A stretch of DNA of 64,000 bases from a virus. This document shows positions 13,618 to 22,127 of the stretch, piece by piece. The translations under genes and the position numbers were made by a program. The notes beneath the pieces are model-generated. The model was not told the origin of the DNA and did no database searches. It saw only the letters and a program-made list of their open reading frames with translations. The DNA is taken from IMG/VR virus record IMGVR_UViG_3300010412_000003, positions 1 through 64,000 of that record; one strand, given 5' to 3'. The number at the start of each line of letters is the position of its first letter. The stretch's first letter is position 1.

Positions 13618-15150
13618 ATGGGTGAAACGCTAGAACTTACAAATGTAACAAGTGAAATATTTTTTGTTGGCTCATGTTTTTCTCAGCCAGATTTATATTT
13701 AAGTTATGGTGAATACATGAGACCAAAGTATGATTTTTCAGATGTAGTTACAAGGTTTCTTTACGAAAGCTTTGAGCTTTATTATTTAAATTTCTCTGAA
13801 AATGTAACAAGAGAAAAAGTAAATGCGTTTATGTCCCAAGATGAAGCAAGACTTTCAAGATATAATCAATATGGTGGTTATGATACTGTCGAAAGCTGGA
13901 TGAATCTTTCAGATGCAGATGATATTGAAAATTATTTCAATTTGGTAAAAAAATATTCCCTTTTACGAGAATATCATAGAAATGGATATAATGTTGAAGC
14001 AATAATGGTTCATCCAAAGTTTCAACAATTAACAGCACAAGATATTTATAGGCTTGTTAGGGGAAAAGTTGATAGAGTTTTTACAATAATTTCTGCCAGC
14101 GAAGATAGCATACCACTTAATCATGGTATTCAAAACACTGTATCCGAATATTTAATTGCACCACAAATGGGATTAGATTATCCTTGGTGGTCAATAAATG
14201 AAATGTTTCGTGGAATGAGATTGGGTAAAATTGTATTAAATGGATTTCTTAGCAATGAGGGTAAGTCAAGAAATCTTATGCTCTTGATGGCTCATACTGC
14301 GCTTGTTAAAAAGCAAAAGTTTTTATTAATGAGCAATGAAATGTCAGAAGATGATCTTAGGTCTGCTCTTATTACAACAGTATTAAACAATGAGTGTTTT
14401 AAAAAATTACATGGTGTTAGCAGAATAAAGAAAGAACGTGAAATTGTTTTGGGAATTTATTTTGATGATAATGGAAAACAAATTTCAAGATATGTAGATG
14501 AAGATGGTAATTTTTTAGAAAGCGAAGAAGAGTACACACAGAGAGTTTACAAAACATCTGCTGAATACAGGGATGTTCTCAGGGTTGCAAAATTTCTTGA
14601 AGAGGAAGGTAATGGATTTCTTTTATTCAAGGATGTGGGAACTGGATACTCTGATGAAATGTTGGAGCATGAAATTAGAAGACATGCTTTGGTTTATGGT
14701 GTAAAATATTTTGGGTATGATACTTTAAAGGGTTGGAAAACAGATGATTGGCAATCTTTAAAACAAACAACAACAAGATTGAAAGAACTGGCAACCGAGC
14801 TAAATATATTTATGTGGGCTGTGTTCCAACTTACTGATGATACACACTTTACAAATGTTTTTGATCTTAGCAGTAATAACATTGCAAATGCAAAACAAAT
14901 CAAGCACGTTGTAGATTACCTTTTGTTGGGAAAAAGAATTTATCAAGGTGAATACATGAATTATGAATATGCATCACATGAGGTTTGGGGAGAACCAAAA
15001 ATTCTCCCATTAGATCAAAACAAAAAATATTTTGCAGTAATAGTTGATAAAAATCGTGGTGGTTCAAAACAATTCAATCCATTATTTGAGTATGATCTCG
15101 ATCTAAATATATGGAAAAATGTTGGTTCTTTAATTCATAAAGGATTATAA
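13618..15150 (+). CDS. DnaB-like replicative DNA helicase
   Basis: 510 aa. The C-terminal RecA-like core shows a Walker A variant GFLSNEGKSRN (G215-K216-S217; the position usually Ala/Gly is Phe), then KFLLMSNEMSEDDLR corresponding to the DnaB H1a block, VKYFGYDTLKGW as Walker B region, and FMWAVFQLTDDT as the H4-like strand. DnaB helicases form hexamers on the lagging strand and unwind DNA 5' to 3'. The N-terminal 190 residues are the partner-binding domain. The primase gene follows immediately, consistent with a primosome. Confidence 0.75.
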   Translation: MGETLELTNVTSEIFFVGSCFSQPDLYLSYGEYMRPKYDFSDVVTRFLYESFELYYLNFSENVTREKVNAFMSQDEARLSRYNQYGGYDTVESWMNLSDADDIENYFNLVKKYSLLREYHRNGYNVEAIMVHPKFQQLTAQDIYRLVRGKVDRVFTIISASEDSIPLNHGIQNTVSEYLIAPQMGLDYPWWSINEMFRGMRLGKIVLNGFLSNEGKSRNLMLLMAHTALVKKQKFLLMSNEMSEDDLRSALITTVLNNECFKKLHGVSRIKKEREIVLGIYFDDNGKQISRYVDEDGNFLESEEEYTQRVYKTSAEYRDVLRVAKFLEEEGNGFLLFKDVGTGYSDEMLEHEIRRHALVYGVKYFGYDTLKGWKTDDWQSLKQTTTRLKELATELNIFMWAVFQLTDDTHFTNVFDLSSNNIANAKQIKHVVDYLLLGKRIYQGEYMNYEYASHEVWGEPKILPLDQNKKYFAVIVDKNRGGSKQFNPLFEYDLDLNIWKNVGSLIHKGL

Positions 15151-16179
15151 ATGGACATTCTGGATTTGAAAGAGTACATTTTGGAGAATGATTTAGTTGA
15201 AACAATTCTGGATTCTCTTGGTTGCCATTCAATAAAAAGGCACGAAGGGAATCCAGATGATTATTATTCCTGTGCAAATCCAGATGGAGATAATTCCCAA
15301 GCTGTTACAGTTTACTTAAATGAATATTTGCCCTGCATAAATTATACAAGAAACATTTCAAAGTCAAATGTTACACCAGATATATTTTCATTGGTAGAAT
15401 TTTACCAAGATATGTCATTTTTTGAGGCATTCAAATATATCTGTGGAGTAATTGGGATTGATGTTTATCATGATATGTCAAAGGAATTGCCAAAAAGTTT
15501 ATTGCTAACAAAGACACTTTCAAAAATGAATAAACATGGTTCTGATGATATAGACAATCCAATTAAACCTATACCAGAAAAGATATTAAAATATTATTAC
15601 CCCTATGTTAACGATTTATTCAAAAATGACGGTATCAGTTACAAAACACAAAAAGAATTTGAAATTGGATATGACCCATTTACAAATAGAATAACTATCC
15701 CAATTCGATCTGAACATGGTGATCTTGTTGGTGTTAAGGGTAGGATATTTGAGTGTGAGTACAAGGGTAATTATAAGTATATTTATCTTGAGAAATGTCC
15801 TAGAAATAAAATACTTTATGGTTTATATAAAACGTATGAAGAGATTAAACTCAAGGGTAGTGTGTTTGTAGGTGAGTCGGAAAAGTCTTGTATGCAGTTA
15901 TGGGATATGGGGCATAAAAACTGTGTTGGAATTGGTGGAAAGATGATCTCAAAAACACAGATTCAAAAGCTGGAAAGACTAGGTGTAAAAATAATTTTAT
16001 GTTTTGATAAGGATGTGACACAGGAAGAGCTTGAATCCATTGCAGATAAATTTTTACCAGCAATAGAAATTTTAGCGATTATTGATACTGATAATATTTT
16101 GGATGAACATGAAAGTCCAAGTGATAACAAAGAGAAATTTGAAACTCTTTTAAAAAACAATTTATTTAAAATAAGGTAG
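15151..16179 (+). CDS. DnaG-type DNA primase
   Basis: 342 aa with a TOPRIM domain: SVFVGESEKSC carries E242, and ILCFDKD carries D286 and D288, the metal-binding acidic residues. The N-terminal 50-70 residues hold a degenerate zinc-binding region (GCHSIKRHEG..YYSCANPDGD..LPCINYTR). Shorter than bacterial DnaG (about 600 aa), lacking the helicase-interaction domain, as is common in phages. It synthesises RNA primers and is encoded directly after the helicase without a gap. Confidence 0.8.
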   Translation: MDILDLKEYILENDLVETILDSLGCHSIKRHEGNPDDYYSCANPDGDNSQAVTVYLNEYLPCINYTRNISKSNVTPDIFSLVEFYQDMSFFEAFKYICGVIGIDVYHDMSKELPKSLLLTKTLSKMNKHGSDDIDNPIKPIPEKILKYYYPYVNDLFKNDGISYKTQKEFEIGYDPFTNRITIPIRSEHGDLVGVKGRIFECEYKGNYKYIYLEKCPRNKILYGLYKTYEEIKLKGSVFVGESEKSCMQLWDMGHKNCVGIGGKMISKTQIQKLERLGVKIILCFDKDVTQEELESIADKFLPAIEILAIIDTDNILDEHESPSDNKEKFETLLKNNLFKIR

Positions 16180-16185
16180 GTAAAA

Positions 16186-17889
16186 ATGAAATACAAATTA
16201 CAGGAAGATAGTACGTATAAAGAGGGCGAAGTATTAAAAAAGTTTTTAAAGAACAGAGGGATTGTTGATGTTGATCGTTATCTTGCGGTTGGAAATCATG
16301 AAATTATCCCATTTGAAAACCTAGAGAATATTGAGGATGCTGTTAGATTATTGGAATATCATATTGCGAAAGAAAGTATTATTGGAATTGTTGTTGATAC
16401 TGATGCTGATGGGTTTGCATCTGCTTCAATTTTGTATAAATATCTTTTAGAAATTTATGATGAAGAAAAAATTAGACTTTTCTTTCATGCAAGTAAAAAG
16501 CATGGTTTATCAGAAGATATTTCAATTCCAGATAATATTGGTCTTTTGATTGTTCCAGACGCTGGCTCTAATGATGTAAATGAATCAAGAAGATTGAAAC
16601 TTAGAGGAATTGATGTTCTGATTTTAGATCATCACGAAATTGAAAAGCAAAATAGATTTGCTCTAATTGTCAATCCACATCTTAGTCCAAAATACGAAAA
16701 CAAATATTTGTCTGGAACAGGTGTTGTTTACAAGTTCTTAAAAGCACTTGACGAAAAATTTTCAGAAAATATTGCAGATGATTTTCTTGATCTGGTTGCG
16801 CTTTCCATTATCTCAGATAGTATGAGCTTGAAAGAATATGAGAACAAATGGCTTGTTGATTTGGGGTTGTCGTTTGTTAGAAACGGATTTTTTGAACAAT
16901 TGATTTTGAAACAAAATTATTCCCTAAAGGGTGTTGTTGATATTATTGGTGTTCAATTCTATATTGTTCCTCTTATTAATGCAATGATTCGTGCTGGCAG
17001 TATGGAAGATCAAGAAAAGATGTTCAAAGCTTTTGCTGGAAAAATGGAATATTTTCCATATAAAAAACGTGGTGCTGATGAAGAGGTTCAAGAAAATATT
17101 TTCGAGCATGTTGCAAGATTGTGTGTCAATGTAAGAAATAAACAGAACAGAGAAATTGAAAAGGCAATGGATAAACTCATTCCTGTTATTGAAGAAAAGG
17201 GATGGGATAAAAACAAGGTGATGTTTGTTAATGTTGGAGATCAGCTTGATAAAAATTATACAGGGCTTGTTGCAATGAAGCTTGCAAGCAAATATGGCAA
17301 ACCATGTTTACTTCTGAGACCAAACAACGATAGATCATCATACTCTGGTTCTGGAAGAAACATTGAATGTGATATTGAAGACCTCAAACAAACTCTAAGC
17401 GAAACTGGATTTTTCAGTTGGATTATGGGACATGGAAATGCATTTGGTGTTGCAATTAAAAAGAAAGATATTTTACCTGCAATTGAACACATCAATGAAA
17501 TGCTACAGGATTTTGATTTTTCCAAAACATATCTTGTTGATTATGTTTTTGAAGCAAGTGATGTTACAGCAGATATGATTTTTGAAATGGCTCAAACCAA
17601 ACCATTCTTTGGTCAGGGAATGGATGAAATGAGAATTGTAATTAATAATTTGGTTGTAATGCCAGAAGATGCTGATGTTCTTGGTAGAAGTGGAAATACG
17701 TTTAAAGTAACCATCAATGATGTTACATATTTGAAGTTTGGTTGCGAAGAAGAAGAATTGGATGCCTTGACTTTTACAGAGAATGGTGCTATAATTAACA
17801 TTGTTTGTAAACCATCTATTAATGAATTCAATGGTGAAGAAAATGCTCAGTGTTATATTGAGGAAATTGAATTTGTAAATAAGGAATAG
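16186..17889 (+). CDS. recJ: RecJ-like single-strand exonuclease (DHH/DHHA1)
   Basis: 567 aa. DTDADG at residues 71-76 is DHH motif I, LDHHE at 147-151 is the DHH motif itself, and the DHHA1 glycine/histidine block GHGNAFG sits near 415-421. All metal ligands appear intact. RecJ degrades single-stranded DNA 5' to 3'. In a phage it may trim recombination intermediates or remove primers. The length fits bacterial RecJ (about 570 aa) including a C-terminal OB-like region. A GGTAGG site precedes the start. Confidence 0.88.
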   Translation: MKYKLQEDSTYKEGEVLKKFLKNRGIVDVDRYLAVGNHEIIPFENLENIEDAVRLLEYHIAKESIIGIVVDTDADGFASASILYKYLLEIYDEEKIRLFFHASKKHGLSEDISIPDNIGLLIVPDAGSNDVNESRRLKLRGIDVLILDHHEIEKQNRFALIVNPHLSPKYENKYLSGTGVVYKFLKALDEKFSENIADDFLDLVALSIISDSMSLKEYENKWLVDLGLSFVRNGFFEQLILKQNYSLKGVVDIIGVQFYIVPLINAMIRAGSMEDQEKMFKAFAGKMEYFPYKKRGADEEVQENIFEHVARLCVNVRNKQNREIEKAMDKLIPVIEEKGWDKNKVMFVNVGDQLDKNYTGLVAMKLASKYGKPCLLLRPNNDRSSYSGSGRNIECDIEDLKQTLSETGFFSWIMGHGNAFGVAIKKKDILPAIEHINEMLQDFDFSKTYLVDYVFEASDVTADMIFEMAQTKPFFGQGMDEMRIVINNLVVMPEDADVLGRSGNTFKVTINDVTYLKFGCEEEELDALTFTENGAIINIVCKPSINEFNGEENAQCYIEEIEFVNKE

Positions 17890-17893
17890 AAGA

Positions 17894-18127
17894 ATGGATG
17901 CTGAAAAATTAATTTTCATAGAGTTGGAAGAGGCAATTGAGTTTGATAAAGATAACGCTTTACCTAAAGGTCTTTATGTGAACAGGGGTGGAAAGTGGTT
18001 TCACATGAATTTTGATGGTGGGTGGTTGTCAACTTCAAATTTTTGCATTTGTGATAAACACATTGTTACAACCAAATATATGAATAGTTTAATTGAAACC
18101 AAAAGTTTATCTTTGGGGAGATCATAA
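17894..18127 (+). CDS. Small hypothetical protein, 77 aa
   Basis: Starts 4 bases after the RecJ stop, with AAGGAATAGAAG upstream. Mixed alpha/beta sequence with Trp and Cys (KWFHMNFDGGWLSTSNFCICDKH). No family recognised. The stop directly abuts the next start. Confidence 0.55.
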   Translation: MDAEKLIFIELEEAIEFDKDNALPKGLYVNRGGKWFHMNFDGGWLSTSNFCICDKHIVTTKYMNSLIETKSLSLGRS

Positions 18128-18346
18128 ATGGACTGGATACTTAGCATGGCAACTGTAGCAACAAATTTTCTTGTTGGCAAAAAAATAAAATGGGGATGGA
18201 TTATTGCAATCTTCAATAGTTTTGCTTGGATGTATTATGCAGTTTACGTGCTAAGTCCAGCACAGTTTGGATTATTGCCATCATCTGTTTTAAACCTGAT
18301 GATTGCAATTGGAAGCGCAATAAAATGGTTCAAAGAGGATAAATAA
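18128..18346 (+). CDS. Small multi-pass membrane protein, 72 aa
   Basis: Contains ILSMATVATNFLVGKK, then WGWIIAIFNSFAWMYYAVYVL, then LLPSSVLNLMIAIGSAIKWF: two to three membrane helices. The W...N...W-x-Y-Y pattern resembles a single repeat of PnuC/SemiSWEET-like transporters, which suggests, but does not prove, a small-molecule channel role. A GGGGAGATC site lies upstream. Confidence 0.6.
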   Translation: MDWILSMATVATNFLVGKKIKWGWIIAIFNSFAWMYYAVYVLSPAQFGLLPSSVLNLMIAIGSAIKWFKEDK

Positions 18347-18364
18347 AATAAGGATTTTATTGAA

Positions 18365-18904
18365 ATGATACTTAATGCAAAAAGAGTTTATCTTGTATCA
18401 CAAGCAGAAGATTGTATTTGTTGTGGCAATGAAGAGTGTGAGGTTTCACATACAAGTGTTATGGGGGTTTTCTTTAAAGAGAAAAAGGCTAGAAAATTTA
18501 TCAAACAGGCAAGGAAACAAGGAAGGTATTATTTTATTGAATATGATGTTGTTGTTGGTGACATAGTTGCTACACATAATCAATATGTTATAAAAATACT
18601 TCTAGATAATAGAGAGATAATTGAAATACAAGAAACGAAGAATACTGATGTTTCATTTTTGGATGGTATGATATTACAATCTTGGAGGAGTCAAGAGGAA
18701 GGTGGTGGTTCTTATCTTGAAATCCCATGTTATGCAAGAGATTTAAACGAAGCAAAAAAAATAGCACTAAAAGAATTTGATGAACATATTGAGTATCAAA
18801 AAATTGTTAAGAAAAGGCTTGAGTTAGAGAAAGAGCAATACGAAAAAGATATGAAAGAATATCTCAAAAATCCAACAAAAGAAAATTATAACAAATTAGT
18901 TTAA
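18365..18904 (+). CDS. Hypothetical protein, 179 aa, Cys cluster plus coiled coil
   Basis: The N-terminal part reads RVYLVSQAEDCICCGNEECEVSHTSVMGVFFKEKKARKFI, a pattern seen in small phage proteins that start like V-Y-L-V and continue with a short helix after G-V-F. The CICCGNEEC cluster may bind a metal. The C-terminal 60 residues are a Lys/Glu-rich coiled coil (VKKRLELEKEQYEKDMKEYL). Function unknown; it lies between RecJ and the polymerase. Confidence 0.55.
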   Translation: MILNAKRVYLVSQAEDCICCGNEECEVSHTSVMGVFFKEKKARKFIKQARKQGRYYFIEYDVVVGDIVATHNQYVIKILLDNREIIEIQETKNTDVSFLDGMILQSWRSQEEGGGSYLEIPCYARDLNEAKKIALKEFDEHIEYQKIVKKRLELEKEQYEKDMKEYLKNPTKENYNKLV

Positions 18905-18917
18905 TAAAGGATGTTTA

Positions 18918-21900
18918 ATGAACTATACCTCACTTCATAATCACACATATTTTTCAACACTAGATGGTTATTCTTCACCAGAAGAATATCTTAAACGTGC
19001 TACTGAATTAGGTCTAAAGGGCATTGCCATTACTGAACATGGCAATGCCTATTCTTGGTTGTATTTTGACAAGATAAAAAAGAACTACCCAAATGTTAGA
19101 ATGTTATATGGGGTTGAATTTTATGAAGCATTTGATATGCTCAAGCAAGACAAGGATAATAAATATTTTCACTTGCTTGCAATAGCCAGAAATGAACGTG
19201 GCAGAATTGCTCTGAATAGACTTGTTACCATATCAAATTTTAATGGGTTTTATTACAAACCAAGAATTGATATTCATGCTATGTCAGAATATGCTGATGA
19301 TATTATTGTAACATCTGCGTGTTTGGCATCTAAAATTTCAAGAACAGAAAGTTATGACCTAAGTGTTGTGTATGCACTTGAATACCAGAAATTATTTCCT
19401 AATTTTTATCTCGAACTTCAATCACACAGACATGAAGATCAAGTGAAATATAACCAAAAACTGATTCAAATTCACAAAGACACTGGCATTCCATTTGTAA
19501 TTACAACAGATTCTCACTCTGCTACAGAAGAGGATTTGAAGTATCAAGAGAAACTTGTTCAAATTGCAAGGGATGATGAAACAATTGGTGAAATTTATGA
19601 GGGTTGTTATGTGCAATCTGTAAGTGAAATTCATGAAATAATGGATTCTCAGATTGGCTTTGATATGGTTGAAAAAGGTCTTTTGGAAACAAATAAAATT
19701 CTTGACTTGGTTGAAGAAGTAAATATGCCATTTCAAAAACCAACATTACCGCACTATCCGCTTCCAGAAGGGTTTGATAGCAATGAAGAATATTTGAAGC
19801 ATCTTATTTATCTTGGATGGGATAAGAAATTTGGGGAAGGGTATGATGATACTCTTGAAGAATATTCCGATAGGGTTGTGTATGAGTTTGATGTTATTAA
19901 AGACATGGGTTTCGCTGGATATTTTATTATTGTTTGGGATATTATTTCTTGGGCAAAGGAAAATGGTATTATGGTTGGTGCAGGTCGTGGTTCTGCTGGT
20001 GGAAGTTTAGTTTGTTATCTTCTTGGAATAACAGAGCTTGACCCAATTAAATACAAACTTATTTTTGAAAGATTTTTAAATCCAGAGCGTGTTTCTATGC
20101 CAGATATTGATATTGATTTTGGAGATAGAGATCGTGTTGTTGAATATCTTACAAATAAATATGGAGAAGAAAGAGTTTGTCAAATTATTAATTACTCTTT
20201 TATAACACCTGTTGTGGCAATTAAAGATGCTGGAAGAATTTTGGGTGTTCCATACAAAATTACAGAACAAATTTCAAAAAGATTTGTTCGTGAAACATTT
20301 GAAGAGTGTATGATGGATAATCCAGAAATTGAAAAAGAATATCCAGAATACGCACAAATTTTTGAAGTTGCATCAAAATTGTATGGAAGGGTTAGAAATG
20401 TCAGCACACATGCAGGTGGTGTTGGGATTGTTGATACTGAGATAAATAACTATATGCCAATGAAGTTGGGTACTAAAGGTGAGCATGTCATTCAAGCTGA
20501 TAAGAAAACATCGGAAGACATTGGTATTGTAAAGTTTGATATTTTGGGAATTTCCACACTAACCCTGATTCAAGAGATAATTAATGATGCTGGAATAGAC
20601 GAATGGGAAATCAATCCCAACAACTATGAATTTTTGTCAAACAAAAAGATGTGGGGCATTCTGCAAAATGCTCAAACAAATGGTGTTTTTCAAGTTGAAT
20701 CCCAAGGTATGAAAGAGCTTTTATTAAGACTCAAACCAGAAACCCTTAATGATGTTAGTGCTGTTTTGGCGTTATATAGACCAGACTCAATTCAAATGCT
20801 TGAAGACTATATTAGGTTTAAACAAAATCCAAATGAAATTGAGTTGTGGCATGAAGATATGTATGATATTGTAAAAGATACATATGGAACAATTATTTTT
20901 CAAGAACAACTAATGGAAATTGTTAGGCTTTTTGCTGGCAGAAGCATGGGTGGTGCTGATCTTTTTAGAAAGGCAATTGGAAAGAAAGATTTGGAATTGG
21001 TAAGAAGAGAAGCAAGAAAACTTTATCAAGAAATTATTGATAATGGATACAGTCATGATCTTGCAATCAAAATTAGTCAGTACATGGAAGATAAGGGTGG
21101 GTATATGTTCAATGCATCACACTCTGCTCTCTATGCAGTAATTACATTGCAAACAGCATTTTTAAAAGCCAACTATCCAGAATTATTTTTCAAGGCACTA
21201 CTGAATCAAAACACTGGTGATTATGGCTCTATCAATAAGTATATTGTTGATGCACAAGAATTTGGTGTTGAAGTTTTGCCACCACACATCAACAAGTCAG
21301 AAAGGGGTTTCTCTGTTGTTGAAAATAAAGTTCTGTTTGGTATTGAGGCAATAAAAGGAATTGGTCAAACATTATCAGACAAAATTGTTGAAGAAAGAAT
21401 TAAGGGTGGGAAGTATGAAAACCTTTTTGATTTTATAGAAAGAACTTCTCCAAATGTCTCTCAGGTAGTTTCTTTAATAAAGTCTGGTGCAATTCCAACT
21501 AAAAATAAACGTCAATATCTTATTGATTATGCACAAAGTTTATATAATGAAAGAGAATACAAACCAGTAAAAACATTACCATCAGAAAAAATATTATTGG
21601 AAAAATGGCATTTATCATTTCCAAAAGAAATGAACAAAGACGAAAAGCTAGAGAGGTATAATAGTGCCAGAAAACTATCATTTGAATCAGAGCAAATTCA
21701 AAGATTGAAAAAACACATTGATACTTTTGTTGAGAAGTATCTTTCAAGTGAAAAATTGTGGGAGTTTGAAACTCTTTCAATTTTTCTAACAGGAAACCCA
21801 TTCAAGTTGGCAAACAATTTTATTACACATTATTCTAATAATCAAATTGGTGAAAAATGTGTTTTAGTTGGTGTTGTTGCAGACATTACAAAAAAGAAAG

Positions 21901-22127
21901 ACAGGAATGGAAAGGCTTATTGTTTCATTAGTTTATATACTTCTCATTCGGAAATAATTGATGTTACTTTTTGGAGTGGCAAGTATAGCGAATACATTCA
22001 GCATCTTGTAAAGGGAAATGATATTGCAGTTTTGTGCAAAATAACTGATGATGGAAGATTCGTTGCTGAAAAATTAAAAGAATATAAAACATGGCTAGAA
22101 GGAAGATTGGAGATTGTCAATGCATAA
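18918..22127 (+). CDS. dnaE: DNA polymerase III alpha subunit (DnaE type)
   Basis: 1069 aa, close to bacterial DnaE length. The PHP domain opens with LHNHTYFSTLDG (H7, H9) and continues with AITEHGN and VTSACLASKI. The polymerase active site PDIDIDF spans 395-401, supplying the paired catalytic aspartates. GAGRGSAGGSLVCYLLGIT is the conserved palm motif, and a C-terminal OB fold (VLVGVVADITKKKDRNGK) binds single strands. There is no inserted exonuclease domain. The phage thus encodes its own replicative polymerase in place of the usual phage family A or B enzyme. It overlaps the RecD2-like gene by 8 bases. Confidence 0.95.
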   Translation: MNYTSLHNHTYFSTLDGYSSPEEYLKRATELGLKGIAITEHGNAYSWLYFDKIKKNYPNVRMLYGVEFYEAFDMLKQDKDNKYFHLLAIARNERGRIALNRLVTISNFNGFYYKPRIDIHAMSEYADDIIVTSACLASKISRTESYDLSVVYALEYQKLFPNFYLELQSHRHEDQVKYNQKLIQIHKDTGIPFVITTDSHSATEEDLKYQEKLVQIARDDETIGEIYEGCYVQSVSEIHEIMDSQIGFDMVEKGLLETNKILDLVEEVNMPFQKPTLPHYPLPEGFDSNEEYLKHLIYLGWDKKFGEGYDDTLEEYSDRVVYEFDVIKDMGFAGYFIIVWDIISWAKENGIMVGAGRGSAGGSLVCYLLGITELDPIKYKLIFERFLNPERVSMPDIDIDFGDRDRVVEYLTNKYGEERVCQIINYSFITPVVAIKDAGRILGVPYKITEQISKRFVRETFEECMMDNPEIEKEYPEYAQIFEVASKLYGRVRNVSTHAGGVGIVDTEINNYMPMKLGTKGEHVIQADKKTSEDIGIVKFDILGISTLTLIQEIINDAGIDEWEINPNNYEFLSNKKMWGILQNAQTNGVFQVESQGMKELLLRLKPETLNDVSAVLALYRPDSIQMLEDYIRFKQNPNEIELWHEDMYDIVKDTYGTIIFQEQLMEIVRLFAGRSMGGADLFRKAIGKKDLELVRREARKLYQEIIDNGYSHDLAIKISQYMEDKGGYMFNASHSALYAVITLQTAFLKANYPELFFKALLNQNTGDYGSINKYIVDAQEFGVEVLPPHINKSERGFSVVENKVLFGIEAIKGIGQTLSDKIVEERIKGGKYENLFDFIERTSPNVSQVVSLIKSGAIPTKNKRQYLIDYAQSLYNEREYKPVKTLPSEKILLEKWHLSFPKEMNKDEKLERYNSARKLSFESEQIQRLKKHIDTFVEKYLSSEKLWEFETLSIFLTGNPFKLANNFITHYSNNQIGEKCVLVGVVADITKKKDRNGKAYCFISLYTSHSEIIDVTFWSGKYSEYIQHLVKGNDIAVLCKITDDGRFVAEKLKEYKTWLEGRLEIVNA

